From Maribacter dokdonensis DSW-8 (GTDB lineage Bacteria; Bacteroidota; Bacteroidia; Flavobacteriales; Flavobacteriaceae): DNA of 64,000 bases. This document shows, piece by piece, positions 15,800-26,900 of the stretch. The notes beneath the pieces were generated by a model. It searched no databases. It was not told the origin of the DNA and saw only the letters and a program-made list of their open reading frames with translations. A program made the position numbers and the translations under genes. The DNA lies in NCBI RefSeq assembly GCF_001447995.1, contig NZ_LDPE01000007.1:1-64000 (forward strand). Direction: 5' to 3'. Position 1 is the first letter of the stretch; every line of letters starts with the position of its first letter.

Positions 15800-16819
15800 T
15801 TAGTTAGTATAGGGTGATATTGTTTTTATATGTCCATCTGGTTGGTGTTCTATTTCAATCATTTTAACCGAACGTAGGTGGGTAACACCACGTGAGAGAC
15901 TACTGTCGTGATAGAATAAATAATACTTGTCTTTTATAGCGCAAATAGAGTGGTGGGAAGTCCAACCAACCACAGGCTCCAGAATTCTACCTCCATACGT
16001 AAAAGGACCATACGGAGTATCACCAATAGCATAACAAATGAAATGAGTGTCACCTGTAGAGTATGAAAAATAGTATTTGCCATTATACTTATGCATCCAC
16101 GAAGCTTCAAAAAACCGACGGTCATTATCGGCTTCTAGCAATAAGTTTCCTTCGGTATCCAATATTTGAATTTCCTTAGGCTCTTCGGCAAACTCCAGTA
16201 AGTCATCTGTAAGTTTTGCAACTATGGGCAATAAAGCCGGTTCGTTTGGTGTAGGCAATTCATTATCTTCATGGTATGTATTGTTTCTGTATTTCTGTAA
16301 CTGTCCGCCCCAAATACCTCCAAAATATAGGTAATAAGAGCCGTCTTCATCTTCAAAAACGGCTGGGTCTATAGAATAACTTCCTTTAATTGCTTCTGGT
16401 TGCGCCGTAAACGGACCGGTAGGACTATCAGAAACCGCAACACCTATTTGAAATATTCCATCAGCCTTTTTTGCAGGAAAATACAAGTAATATTTACCAT
16501 CTTTATGTGCGGCATCTGGAGCCCACATTTGTTTTTCTGCCCAGGCTACATCATCAACATGCAACGCAATTCCGTGATCCGTAGCTTCACTGTTAATGCT
16601 ATCCATAGAAAGCACATGGTAATCTTCCATGGCAAAATGGCTGCCTAAATCATCAAATGGAATATCTGATTCTATATCATGCGATGGATAAATATATATT
16701 TTACCATTAAAATAATGGGCAGATGGATCTGCAGTGTAAATGTGTTTTACCAAAGGTTGAGAAACCGCGTTTTTGTTCAATTCGTCAAAGTCAATATGAT
16801 CTATACTTTCTTCTGGCAT
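15800..16819 (-). CDS. Glycoside hydrolase family 43, probable beta-xylosidase/arabinofuranosidase
   Basis: The 339-residue five-bladed propeller enzyme removes xylose or arabinose from oligosaccharides. The GH43 catalytic residues are visible: D31 (YTADPSAHYF, base), D151 (SIDPAVF, pKa modulator) and E238 (RFFEASWMH, acid). WAPDAAHKDGKYYLYF is typical of the family. There is no signal peptide, so it acts in the cytoplasm, matching the adjacent sugar symporter whose stop lies two bases upstream. It is the last gene of the xylan operon. Whether it prefers xylosyl or arabinosyl links cannot be told from sequence alone. Confidence 0.9.
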   Translation of the reverse strand: MPEESIDHIDFDELNKNAVSQPLVKHIYTADPSAHYFNGKIYIYPSHDIESDIPFDDLGSHFAMEDYHVLSMDSINSEATDHGIALHVDDVAWAEKQMWAPDAAHKDGKYYLYFPAKKADGIFQIGVAVSDSPTGPFTAQPEAIKGSYSIDPAVFEDEDGSYYLYFGGIWGGQLQKYRNNTYHEDNELPTPNEPALLPIVAKLTDDLLEFAEEPKEIQILDTEGNLLLEADNDRRFFEASWMHKYNGKYYFSYSTGDTHFICYAIGDTPYGPFTYGGRILEPVVGWTSHHSICAIKDKYYLFYHDSSLSRGVTHLRSVKMIEIEHQPDGHIKTISPYTN

Positions 16820-16821
16820 AA

Positions 16822-18273
16822 TTAAGCTTTTCTTCTTGTTATTAAATCTTGTTCTATTTGGTTTTCCATTTTCTTGTTGATTTCATACAGAAATAATAGA
16901 GCAATGGCAATAAAAAATGATATGGCAGGATAAATACTTACCAGCATTTTTGTTCCCTCAATGGCGCTGTCTGGCTGTACAACTGTTTCTGTGGCGGCAA
17001 ATTTCTTTGGGATGTAATTGTAGAGTCCCAATATCCAAGTTACCAGAGAGCTACCTATGGTTAATCCCAGTTTAAGCCCGATCATCATGGCGGAGAAAAT
17101 GATGGCTGTTGCACGTCTGTTATTTTTCCATTCGGAATAGTCGGCAACATCTGCTATCATTGCCCATAAAAGCGGTATGGTTATTCCATAAAAGAAACCA
17201 TGAAGTATTTGGGATAGAAACATAAGTTCTACAGAAGTAGCGGGGAAAAAATAGAATACCGCTATAAATAAGGTTGACACGAATAAGGCAGAACCAAAAA
17301 CATCGCGTTTACCATATTTATCCGCTAAAGCTTTAGAAAGTGAAATGCCAACGATCATGAAAATAATTCCACCGGCATTGAACAGTCCAAAACCAGCGGA
17401 TATTGGATCATCTCCAAAGAAATTAATCCCAACGGATTTTAAACTATTCAGTAATGGACCTATGAAAGTTGCCAAACTATTGGCATCTACATAATTCTCG
17501 AAATAATATACATAGGATCCGCCCTTCATGGCCAATGTGATAAATACAAGTGTGGTCAACACTAACATGATGATCCAAGGTCTGTTCTTCATTAAGTCAC
17601 CTAAATCCTCTTTAAAGCTGGATTTTTGTTCTACTGTTGGTATGACCCTTTCTTTAGTGGTAAAAAAAGTAATTAGTAACATTACCGTGCCAATAATCGC
17701 CAAATAGGTCATGACAATTTCTATACCTACGGCCTTATTGCCATTACCTGCATATTGAATTATAGGCAGCATAAAAACCTGAACAAAGAACTGGGCGAAC
17801 ATTACCGCCACAAAACGGTATGATGAAATACTATTACGCTCTTTCATACTGCCCGTAATAACACCGCTCAAAGCGGCATAGGGCAAATTATTGGCTGCAT
17901 AAAGTAACAGGAGTAGGGTGTAGGTTACAGCTGCATAGACCACTTTACCCGTATAACTAAAATCTGGTGTGCTAAAAGCTAATAGTGCTACTACACCCAA
18001 CGGAACCGAGGTAAATAGGATCCATGGTCTAAATTTGCCCCATTTGCTTCTGGTTCTATCCGCTAAGGCTCCTACGATCGGATTAAACGCAAATGCCGCA
18101 AGCATACCTACGATGAATATAATCAATGATGCATCATTGGTTTCTAGACCGTAGATATCCGTGTAAAAATATGCCAAATAGGTTACCAAGGTTTGAAAAA
18201 CCAAGTTTGCCGATAGATCCCCCAAGGAGTAACCTATTTTCTCTTTTAAAGATACTTTATGTTCGTTGTTCAT
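16822..18273 (-). CDS. GPH-family sugar:cation symporter (xylo-oligosaccharide importer)
   Basis: The 483-residue inner-membrane protein has about 12 transmembrane helices and belongs to the glycoside-pentoside-hexuronide:cation symporter branch of the major facilitator superfamily. Family features are the N-terminal KEKIGYSLGDLSANLVFQ and the loop GALADRTRSKWGKFRPWILF (about 65-85), which matches the GPH signature D-R-T-x-S-K-W-G-x-F-R-P. It lies between the GH10 xylanase gene (23 bases upstream) and the GH43 gene (two bases downstream), so its likely cargo is xylobiose or longer xylo-oligosaccharides from the periplasm. The cotransported ion cannot be assigned. Confidence 0.9.
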   Translation of the reverse strand: MNNEHKVSLKEKIGYSLGDLSANLVFQTLVTYLAYFYTDIYGLETNDASLIIFIVGMLAAFAFNPIVGALADRTRSKWGKFRPWILFTSVPLGVVALLAFSTPDFSYTGKVVYAAVTYTLLLLLYAANNLPYAALSGVITGSMKERNSISSYRFVAVMFAQFFVQVFMLPIIQYAGNGNKAVGIEIVMTYLAIIGTVMLLITFFTTKERVIPTVEQKSSFKEDLGDLMKNRPWIIMLVLTTLVFITLAMKGGSYVYYFENYVDANSLATFIGPLLNSLKSVGINFFGDDPISAGFGLFNAGGIIFMIVGISLSKALADKYGKRDVFGSALFVSTLFIAVFYFFPATSVELMFLSQILHGFFYGITIPLLWAMIADVADYSEWKNNRRATAIIFSAMMIGLKLGLTIGSSLVTWILGLYNYIPKKFAATETVVQPDSAIEGTKMLVSIYPAISFFIAIALLFLYEINKKMENQIEQDLITRRKA

Positions 18274-18296
18274 TTAAAGTTGTTTGGTTATAATGT

Positions 18297-19460
18297 TTAA
18301 TGAGTGCTGTCTTGCTTAATTTCCAAAACGCTATGGTATGCAGCTTTTGGTTGGTATGAACGGTCAAATAACAATGGGTAATTGGTTCTTTTTTCAATGG
18401 GCCAGTTGTTTAGCCAAGAGTGACCATCATTAATACCCCAAAAGGTAACCCTGCTGATCTTATCGCTATGTTTCACAAAAAGCTCAAAAATATCTTTGTA
18501 GCGTTTTGCCAATTGAGTGGCTACACTATCGGGTAATTGATCGGTATACGGATTCATATGTTCACTGCCTTCAAAATTTTGGCTTACCTCTGCGCCTTCC
18601 AGATCCCATGGGTTAGGTAATACGGTGATGTCCAACTCGGTCATCATCACTTTAATCCCTAAATCTGCATAAGCTAAAATGCTCGTTTCTATTTGTTCTA
18701 GTGTTGGGTCTTCTAATCCCCAATGCGCTTGCATGCCAATACCATCGATTTTAACACCTTCCTTTTGCAGCATTTTTACCAATTCAATAGCTCCTTTTCT
18801 TTTTTCTTCATGGGTCATGTTGTAGTCATTGTAATATAGCTCCGCTTTTGGGTCGGCTTCTTCTGCCCATTTAAAAGAGTTCACTAAATAATCTGGACCT
18901 AGCTTTTCTAGAAATAATGAATTACGCAATGTGCCGTCTTCGTTTAGAGCTTCGTTGACTACATCCCAACCGTGAATTTTACCTGTATACCTAGCAGCTA
19001 TGGTCTGCACGTGATTTTTTAAACTGGCATTCAATTCTTCTGCAGATGTTATCTTCTCAACCCATTCTGCCAATTGACTATGCCAAACCAAATTATGGCC
19101 AATGAAGGCTATATTGTTTTTAGTACTGAAATCTATATAACGGTCAGCAGTTTCAAATTCAAATACGCCTTGTTGGGGTTCCATATACATCCATTTCATT
19201 GAATTTTCTGGCGTAATGGTATTGTATTCCTTTTTTATTAAGTTGGCGCCAAGACTATCTTTTAATGAAATTAGTGCATCATTTACAGCTGCACCAATTA
19301 GAAAGTTATCTGTAAAGGATTCTTTTAAGGATACTTCTTTTGTTTCTGGTAAAGGAGGTTTTTGATCTGCACAATTTACCATTAGAAAAAGAAGGGCAAT
19401 AAAAGACAGATTTTTGATTTTTTTAAATAGAGCTGATGGGTTGTTTTTCATATGGAACAT
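18297..19460 (-). CDS. GH10 endo-1,4-beta-xylanase lipoprotein
   Basis: The 387-residue enzyme cuts the xylan backbone. A lipoprotein signal ends at Cys30 (FLMVNC), so it is anchored in the outer or periplasmic face. The GH10 barrel spans about 50-385 with NTITPENSMKW (80-90), HNLVWHSQ (122-129), acid/base E170 (DVVNEALNE) and nucleophile E275 (MTELDITV). No carbohydrate-binding module is present. There are two possible ATG starts, 19460 and 19451; the second gives a more regular signal peptide (MKNNPSALFKK). It heads the GH10-symporter-GH43 group, 196 bases downstream of the sensor gene. Confidence 0.95.
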   Translation of the reverse strand: MFHMKNNPSALFKKIKNLSFIALLFLMVNCADQKPPLPETKEVSLKESFTDNFLIGAAVNDALISLKDSLGANLIKKEYNTITPENSMKWMYMEPQQGVFEFETADRYIDFSTKNNIAFIGHNLVWHSQLAEWVEKITSAEELNASLKNHVQTIAARYTGKIHGWDVVNEALNEDGTLRNSLFLEKLGPDYLVNSFKWAEEADPKAELYYNDYNMTHEEKRKGAIELVKMLQKEGVKIDGIGMQAHWGLEDPTLEQIETSILAYADLGIKVMMTELDITVLPNPWDLEGAEVSQNFEGSEHMNPYTDQLPDSVATQLAKRYKDIFELFVKHSDKISRVTFWGINDGHSWLNNWPIEKRTNYPLLFDRSYQPKAAYHSVLEIKQDSTH

Positions 19461-19656
19461 AATTGATTTTTAGTTTTTGAACAGACTCTAAAAATACAAT
19501 TGGCAATTAAGTTCCATTAGAATTTATGGCGCATTAGATGCTAAAATTGTTGCATTATTATCAGTTGACACTAGTAATTGTGGACATTTTGATGATTGTA
19601 GGTCTTTAAATTGCAAAAATGATAATTTACTTAAAACGCAACTAGAAGGATAAAAG

Positions 19657-22600
19657 TTAAGTAGTACTTTTTAATTCTGTAGGTAGAATTCCAAATTCAT
19701 TTTTAAAACACTTACTAAAGTAGGATGCAGATGAAAAACCAACTTTAAAACCAACTTCGCTAATGGAGTCGCTACCGCTTTCAATCATCTGTTTTGCTTT
19801 CTTTAAACGGATTTTTCTAATTAGTTCATTAGCCGTCATACCGGTTATGGCCTTTATTTTTCTATAAAGTTGACTTCTGCTCAATGACATGTCATCTGCC
19901 AAATGTTCTACATTAAGATCGGGCTCTCCCAGGTTTTCATTTACGTAGTCTAACACCTTTTGCATAAAGGTTTTATCTAAATTAGAGGTGTTATCTAAAA
20001 GGGTGATTTTATTCTTGTCGTTAATATTGTTCTCTAAGAATTGCTGTCTGCTTTCTATAAGCCTGTTAATGTAAGACTTCAACAGTTTCATTTCAAACGG
20101 TTTGTTGAGGTAGGCATCTGCACCAGAATCTATACCCTTAATTTTGTCACTGCTCATTGCTTTAGCTGTAAGCATAATTACAGGTATGTGACTGGTCTTT
20201 AAATCTTCCTTTATTTGTTTACAGAATTCAAAACCATCCATTTCTGGCATAATTACATCTGTAATGATAATGTCGGGAATTCCTTTTAGAGCAATTTGTA
20301 ATCCTATTTTACCGTTTTCTGCCTCTACAACGGTATAATCAGCTCTTAGTTTGTTCTTTAAATAGATTCTTAACTCGGTGTTGTCTTCTACTATTAAAAT
20401 TGTCTTTTTGTTCTCAGTTTCAAGATCAAATAGTGCATTAGATGAAACATCTTCCATAGCATATTCTTCCTCAATATCCTTATTTGCTTTACCGGTAGGA
20501 ATACTTAGTTCTGATGAGTCTAAGTGGTCCTTGCCTAGAGGAAACAATAAGGTGAATTTGGTGCCTTGACCGAATTCACTTTCTACTTCAACCATCCCTT
20601 TATGGAGTTGTACAAAGCTTTGCACAAGCTCTAGACCAATTCCTGTACCTGAGCTGCCAAAATACTGTTGCGTTTTATCAGATGCTTGATAGAATCGTTT
20701 AAATATATGCTCTATATCCTCTTTGTTAATTCCCGATCCCGTATCTTCAATACTGATTTCCAATGCATTTCGGGGAGTAGAATCATTTAAAAGCGGGAAA
20801 ACTACCTTATGCATGTGGGCATAAATACCTAAGGTTATAACGCCGTTTTCCGGTGTAGCCTTAAATGAATTTGATAACAAATTGAAAATGACCTTTTCAA
20901 GTAAACCGGGGTCTCCCCAAAAATCCATTTCAATATTGTCATCCGTTTCTGTACTGAGCAATATATTTTTTTCAAAGGCCTCTTCTTCAAAGTGCTTTGT
21001 GATTTCCTTTACAAACTTATAGGCATTTATCTTAGAAGAATTCAATGTCATTTTATGTAAATGCAGTTTTCTAAAATCCATCAGCTCGTCTATTAAATTT
21101 TTTAGACGTTGTGCATTCCGGTATATTATTCTATGTTTTTCTTTCAACCCTTTGTTGAGCTTGTAATTATTGGTTTCCATGATATCCATGATAGGATTCA
21201 TAATCAAGGTAAGGGGAGTTCTAAACTCGTGCGAAATGTTGGTGAAAAATTGAATTTTCTTTTCATTTAGAAGTTCTTCTTGTTGACGTTGCGATCTTTC
21301 TAATTGAATAATTCTTCGTTCTTCCCTTCGTTTGTTCAAATACCAATTAATAATATATACCAAACCTATAATGAAAAGTACGTAGGCACCAACGGCCCAT
21401 TTGGTGGCCCACCACGGAGCGAGTATGGTAATTGGTAATTGCAAGGGGCTTTCTGTCCAAACCCCATCATTGTTGGAGGCTTTTACATGAAAAACATAAT
21501 CGCCGGGATAGAGGTTGGTGTAGGTGGCGGTTCTATTGTTACCTACATAGTTCCAATTATCCTCTAAACCTTCTAGATAGTACGCGTAATTATTGTTGTT
21601 GGCCCTGGTAAAATTAATAGCTGCAAATTCTAGGGTAAAGACATACTGTTTGGCATTTAAGGTTAAATGTTCTACTTGGTCTATGTTTTTTTGTATCGGT
21701 GAATCTATATCATTTGGTTTTACAGATGTGTTGAATAATTTTAAGTCTGTAAAGTAGACTCTAGGTTCATGACCGTTTTTTAAAATGTTCGTAGGGTTGA
21801 AATAGTCTATGCCTTCGTAATTGCCAAAATATAGGAGTCCGTCATTGTCTTTGGTTACGGCGTTATAATTAAAGTTATTGGCGAGTAAACCATCTTCTTT
21901 GTTGTAGTTGAAGATTTCATTCGTAATAGTATCTATCATGGATAGGCCACTATCTCCACCAATCCAAATATTTCCATTATTATCTTCTATGATCGATGAA
22001 ACATTTTCAAGTTCAAGACCGTTTTTAGTATTGAACCATTCAATGGTATTCTGTTTGCTATTGATTTTGCAAACACCTTTTTCATAGGTGCCTAACCAGA
22101 TATTCTTTTGGCTATCCTGAAAGAGTGCTCTTGAATTAATATTATTTTCTACCGAGCTGTCACCCGTAATAATTTCATTAAAAACCTGAGTTACAAATTT
22201 TTCTTCATTGTTTTTATAGGCTTTTAGAAGGCCATAAGGACCACCGATCCAAATATGATCATTATCGTCTATAAGAATTGATCGTATATGTCCTTCTTTA
22301 CCAAGTGACGTGTTAAATGAGGCGTCAGCATGATTATTAAAAAGTCTGGTTCCTGGGTCAAAGGAGTGTAAGCCTCCAAAAAACGTAGCGATCCATATTT
22401 TGCCATTGGTATCTTGAGCAAAGTTTGTAATACTATTGGATGTTAAACCGCCATTTGTATTATTGATAGTATAATTGATGACCTTGTTACCATTTTTAGG
22501 TAGGAAGTAGATACCAGAGCTCCATGTACCTGCCCATAAGTTTTCATCGTTATCTAAGAACAAGGTTTGAATATCTAATTTTTCTAAGGACTTGTAATTT

Positions 22601-23781
22601 TGGTCATCGCTTAGGTGATGAAATTCTTGTGTTTTTAAATTGTATTTATCAATACCGCCGCCATCCATACCGATCCACAAATTGTTATCGGTATCTTGAA
22701 GTATACCTGTAACAGAAGGAGATTGTAATGAGTTTGTACTATAGGGCAGACTTTGTATGTCTTGAAACTTATCGTAGAATTTGTCATATACCCCAATGCC
22801 TTTATTATAATATCCCAACCAAATTCGATCTTGGTTGTCTACGAAAACCGACCAAATTGAATTTGATCGAATACTGTTTGGGTCAAACTTATCATAAGTA
22901 TAATTGTAAATAGGATTTCCAAATGTATCCAATACAAAGACGCCATCATTTTCAGTAGCGCAAATTATGGTTTGGTTATCAAGCTTTTTAATACCGAATA
23001 TTCTTTTATCGGTAAATGAAAATTGTTGGGAACTAAAAACACCTTGATTATTTCTAGTTAGTTTTAAAAGACCTTTAGAAAAAGTACCTACCCAAATATT
23101 ATGGTTTTCATCAACCGATAACGACTGTATGGCGTAGCTATTTTTATCGTTGCCTATTTTTTGTTCGTTTAGAATATCTTTTTCTGCATTGTAGTGATAT
23201 AGGCCTAAATTAGAACCGATCATCATATTGCCTTGGGGTAGAGAAACAATAGCGTTAATGACAGACTTGCTGCCGTTTGAAGCTAAAGCATCTCTGATTT
23301 CTGAAATTTTGTTTGTGATCGGGTCTAAGGTGTATAGGCCATGTGCTTGGGTGCCTATAAACAATAACCCTTTTGAGCTCTCATTTATAGAGAACACAGG
23401 TACATCTTTTATGCCTTTTGAATTATAACTTGTGAAATTGTTCAAAGTTCTATTGTAAAGATTAAGACCTTTACTAGTGCCCACCCAAAGTTGATCTTTT
23501 GAGTCTAAGTAAATAGTGTGCACAATAGAACTGTTAATTGAAGTACTATCTGTAGAATTTTGTTTAAATGCCTTTAAATCGGTGCCATTATAGTTGTAAA
23601 GCCCTTCACCATATGTTGCAATCCAAATAAGTCCGTCGTTATCTTGTAAAATTCCCGTAATGGCACTTTTTGGTATGCCTTCATCTATAGTTACAAAATT
23701 ATATCTATCGGCAATAGTTTGCGACTGCCCAAAGGTGGCTAAGCTTATTAAGCATACAATAATTGCGATATTAAGTCTCAT
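19657..23781 (-). CDS. Hybrid two-component sensor-regulator (HTCS) for xylan use
   Basis: This 1374-residue inner-membrane protein joins sensor kinase and response regulator in one chain. Order: signal peptide (1-18); a periplasmic double propeller of Reg_prop repeats (about 20-690; e.g. LIWIATYGEGLYNY, LWVGTSKGLNLY, IWIGGDSGLSMI); a Y_Y_Y domain (about 725-790); one transmembrane helix (about 797-815); HisKA with H851 (ISHEFRTP); HATPase (GTGIGLELVQSF); a receiver with D1175 (ITDVIMPEMDG); and an AraC-type DNA-binding domain at the end (LSRSQLYRKIKAITG; GFSSASYFSKCFKNEFG). Such proteins bind oligosaccharide in the periplasm and activate the local susCD promoter. Its place between the susCD/VCBS genes and the xylanase genes makes xylo-oligosaccharide the likely signal. 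Confidence 0.95.
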   Translation of the reverse strand: MRLNIAIIVCLISLATFGQSQTIADRYNFVTIDEGIPKSAITGILQDNDGLIWIATYGEGLYNYNGTDLKAFKQNSTDSTSINSSIVHTIYLDSKDQLWVGTSKGLNLYNRTLNNFTSYNSKGIKDVPVFSINESSKGLLFIGTQAHGLYTLDPITNKISEIRDALASNGSKSVINAIVSLPQGNMMIGSNLGLYHYNAEKDILNEQKIGNDKNSYAIQSLSVDENHNIWVGTFSKGLLKLTRNNQGVFSSQQFSFTDKRIFGIKKLDNQTIICATENDGVFVLDTFGNPIYNYTYDKFDPNSIRSNSIWSVFVDNQDRIWLGYYNKGIGVYDKFYDKFQDIQSLPYSTNSLQSPSVTGILQDTDNNLWIGMDGGGIDKYNLKTQEFHHLSDDQNYKSLEKLDIQTLFLDNDENLWAGTWSSGIYFLPKNGNKVINYTINNTNGGLTSNSITNFAQDTNGKIWIATFFGGLHSFDPGTRLFNNHADASFNTSLGKEGHIRSILIDDNDHIWIGGPYGLLKAYKNNEEKFVTQVFNEIITGDSSVENNINSRALFQDSQKNIWLGTYEKGVCKINSKQNTIEWFNTKNGLELENVSSIIEDNNGNIWIGGDSGLSMIDTITNEIFNYNKEDGLLANNFNYNAVTKDNDGLLYFGNYEGIDYFNPTNILKNGHEPRVYFTDLKLFNTSVKPNDIDSPIQKNIDQVEHLTLNAKQYVFTLEFAAINFTRANNNNYAYYLEGLEDNWNYVGNNRTATYTNLYPGDYVFHVKASNNDGVWTESPLQLPITILAPWWATKWAVGAYVLFIIGLVYIINWYLNKRREERRIIQLERSQRQQEELLNEKKIQFFTNISHEFRTPLTLIMNPIMDIMETNNYKLNKGLKEKHRIIYRNAQRLKNLIDELMDFRKLHLHKMTLNSSKINAYKFVKEITKHFEEEAFEKNILLSTETDDNIEMDFWGDPGLLEKVIFNLLSNSFKATPENGVITLGIYAHMHKVVFPLLNDSTPRNALEISIEDTGSGINKEDIEHIFKRFYQASDKTQQYFGSSGTGIGLELVQSFVQLHKGMVEVESEFGQGTKFTLLFPLGKDHLDSSELSIPTGKANKDIEEEYAMEDVSSNALFDLETENKKTILIVEDNTELRIYLKNKLRADYTVVEAENGKIGLQIALKGIPDIIITDVIMPEMDGFEFCKQIKEDLKTSHIPVIMLTAKAMSSDKIKGIDSGADAYLNKPFEMKLLKSYINRLIESRQQFLENNINDKNKITLLDNTSNLDKTFMQKVLDYVNENLGEPDLNVEHLADDMSLSRSQLYRKIKAITGMTANELIRKIRLKKAKQMIESGSDSISEVGFKVGFSSASYFSKCFKNEFGILPTELKSTT

Positions 23782-23991
23782 AAACTATAACTTTAATTAA
23801 AAGAGGTGTTTTTAAAAATATAATTATTTAAAGGTTTAAATATGATTGGGCATTCAATTATAGAAATAAGAAAATCTTAGGTAACCTTTGTAATTATAGG
23901 TTTGTTTTATCTTCCCCCTATGTAGTACAAGGTGTGAATGCCATAGTTTTTTTAAGTCTCTACTATGTATTAAATAACGATAACCTTTTCG

Positions 23992-26900
23992 TTAATTCCA
24001 TTTTACAAATTGTAAATAATCATTGTTTTTGGCTGCAAGTATGTATTTGTCTTGACTTCCTTTTTGTATGATACCCATAGCCTTTACGTCACCAGGTATA
24101 AACAAACCACTGTCATTAGCTGAAACGGGAGAAAAATCACCTTTGCCATTGCCTTTTAAGAACAAGCCGTAGCCAGCATCATTACGCGGGGTTTCTACTT
24201 CAGATACCAAAAGGTTTCCGGCCAATAGAATATCCAGATACCCATCTTTGTCATAATCGTTGACCAAAATTTCGTTTACACTTGATATTTGGGCTTCTAC
24301 GGGCAATTGATGTACTTTAAACTTACCGTCCTTATTTTCTAAGTACACGCTTGCAAATGACTTTACTTGGTAGTGAAGTGATGATTGCAATGAACGTTCA
24401 GTATAAACATCTTCTAAAGTAGCTTCTGCAAAGCTCTCATAGTTTTGGAATTTCTGTTTTATCGCCGGGATCTGTTGAGATGAACATTCACGCCCTCTTA
24501 AAGGATATTGCTTTCCGTCATTATAGTAGCTCAATACTATATCGTCTTTATTATCCTTGTCAAAATCGTTAACAAAGATGTCAAAGGTTTCGTTTTCAGT
24601 TGCTTTGTATTTATAGTTTAGGCCATTATTGCCAACTACATAATCCGTATCACCGTCTTGGTCAAAATCACCTTGTTCAATACTCCACCACCAACCGGTA
24701 GTGTCAGAGCTTAGCCCCATATCTTCAGAAACTTCTATAAATCCGTCAGGAGTGTTTTTAAATGCTTTAATTGGCATCCATTCCCCAACAACAATAATAT
24801 CATTTCGGCCGTCTTGGTCAAAATCAGTAATTACGGCACTGGTTGCCATTCCTAAGTTCTTAAATGCATTTGGCTGTAATTTTTTGTGCACTTGAAATTT
24901 TACGCCATTGTCATTACTTATATTTTCCAAAATATAACTACTTGAAGGGCTAGGATAATTACCTGGTACTTGTCTGCCCAACACTAAAAGGTCTTCATCA
25001 CCATCATTATCAAAATCGGCATTGTATGCCTTAGAACCACTGGAAATGACATTTGGCATAAGGGTTTCTGGTACCTTGGTAAATTCACCGTTTCCATCAT
25101 TGAGGTACAATCTGTCTCTAAGTAAATTGTCGGTTTTTGTAAACTCATATCCACCACTTACCACATAAAGATCTTTATCACCATCGTCATCGGCATCGAA
25201 AAATAGAGCTCCAGTGTCTTCACTTAAAATATCTTCGTCAAGAAAAGAACTGCTCTGTTGTACAAAACCGGAATCATTTTGTATGAATAATGCACCTTTT
25301 TGTTCTGCAGATCCGCCGATATAGTAATCGTCCAATCCATCTCCGTTAACATCGGCAATGGCTAAAGCGGGACCAAAAGCTGACATTTGGTGAGGTAAAA
25401 GAACTTGCGTAGCAAAATCATCATGGTAATTTTCAACATGCTTGTATTCCGGAAAAAATTGGGTGGTATCCGTAGTAAATATTCTTGGGGATTCTGTAGT
25501 AGTGGTAGCTATTTTAGTCGCTTCTTTATTTGCGAAAGTTAGTTTTTGGTTGCTATTTATATTTTTTTTGATTTCTTCCTTACCATTGTTCCAAACTACT
25601 TTAATTTCGTCTATTGTGGTATGTTTACCAACACCAAAATGTAATTCTGGAGCTACAGATGACTGAAATCCTCTAGATAAGGTGAGTTCTTGTACTTGGG
25701 TTACACCATCTGTAGTAACATAGACCCTGTTGCCCAGACCCATAGTGTTCTCATCATCACTTTTAAAATTTACAGTAACGAAGTTGTTGGTTTCAGAACT
25801 ATTGTTTTTAAATACCGAAGCTTTATCATCTATGTTGTTGGTAATGATTTCAAGATCCCCATCATTGTCTAGATCTGCGTAAACAACCCCATTAGAAAAA
25901 CCCTTGTAATCTATTCCCCAAATGTCATTTGCCATTTCAAAATCTAGATTGCCATTATTTCTAAAAATGAAATTCTCTATTTTTTCTGAAGGTATACTGT
26001 TGCTCAGTTGGAGTAGGGTATCTTCTTTGATTTTTATTTTATCTAATTTATTAAAGTAGTCATTGTTATTGATTTCTTTTCTTGTTCCGTTTGATACGAA
26101 TAAGTCTTTATTGCCATCATTGTCAAAATCAGCGAACAATGGTCCCCAACTCCAGTCAGTAGATGAGGTGCCGGTAATTCTAGATACGTTTGAAAAATGA
26201 GGGATGCCATCTGTATAAATGCCTGAATTAAGTTGCATACAATTATGCATGTATTGGTAATGAAAACCTGCATTGACAACTGCCCAAAATAAGTTTGGAT
26301 TCATGCTGGCCATATTTGCTTTTTTTCTTCGGTTGCTTCTGGCATCCATATCTACCTGGAAAATATCTAGATTGCCGTCGTTATTAATGTCGGCTATATC
26401 TGTTCCCATACCATAGAAAGCAGTATGCGCTGTAGCTTCTTTAACCACCTCTTTAAATGTACCGTCTTGGTTGTTGATATACATAAAATCTGGTGAGTTG
26501 AAATCATTGGAAACATAAAGGTCCGGCCAGGTGTCGTTATTTATATCACCTACGGTAGCACTTAATGTTAAGCCAAAATTTTTAAGACCGGCTTCTTCTG
26601 TTACATCAATAAATTTATTGCCGTCATTTCTGTATAAGTGATCGGACTCTGAAGACTTTGGGTTCTTCATTTTAAAGGAATAGTAGAAAGTAGGAGACGT
26701 AAAGTTGGTAGGAGGGTAGTTGGCAACATAGACATCTAAATCGCCGTCCTTGTCATAGTCAAAAAAAGACGCTTGTACACTGTTACCATTATCGGCAAGC
26801 CCATATTCGGAAGCTTGCTCAGTAAAAGTGCCATCGGTATTATTAATGAACAATTGGTTTTCTTTTGGAGAGAATTTTCCACTTACGGAGCAGTAAATGT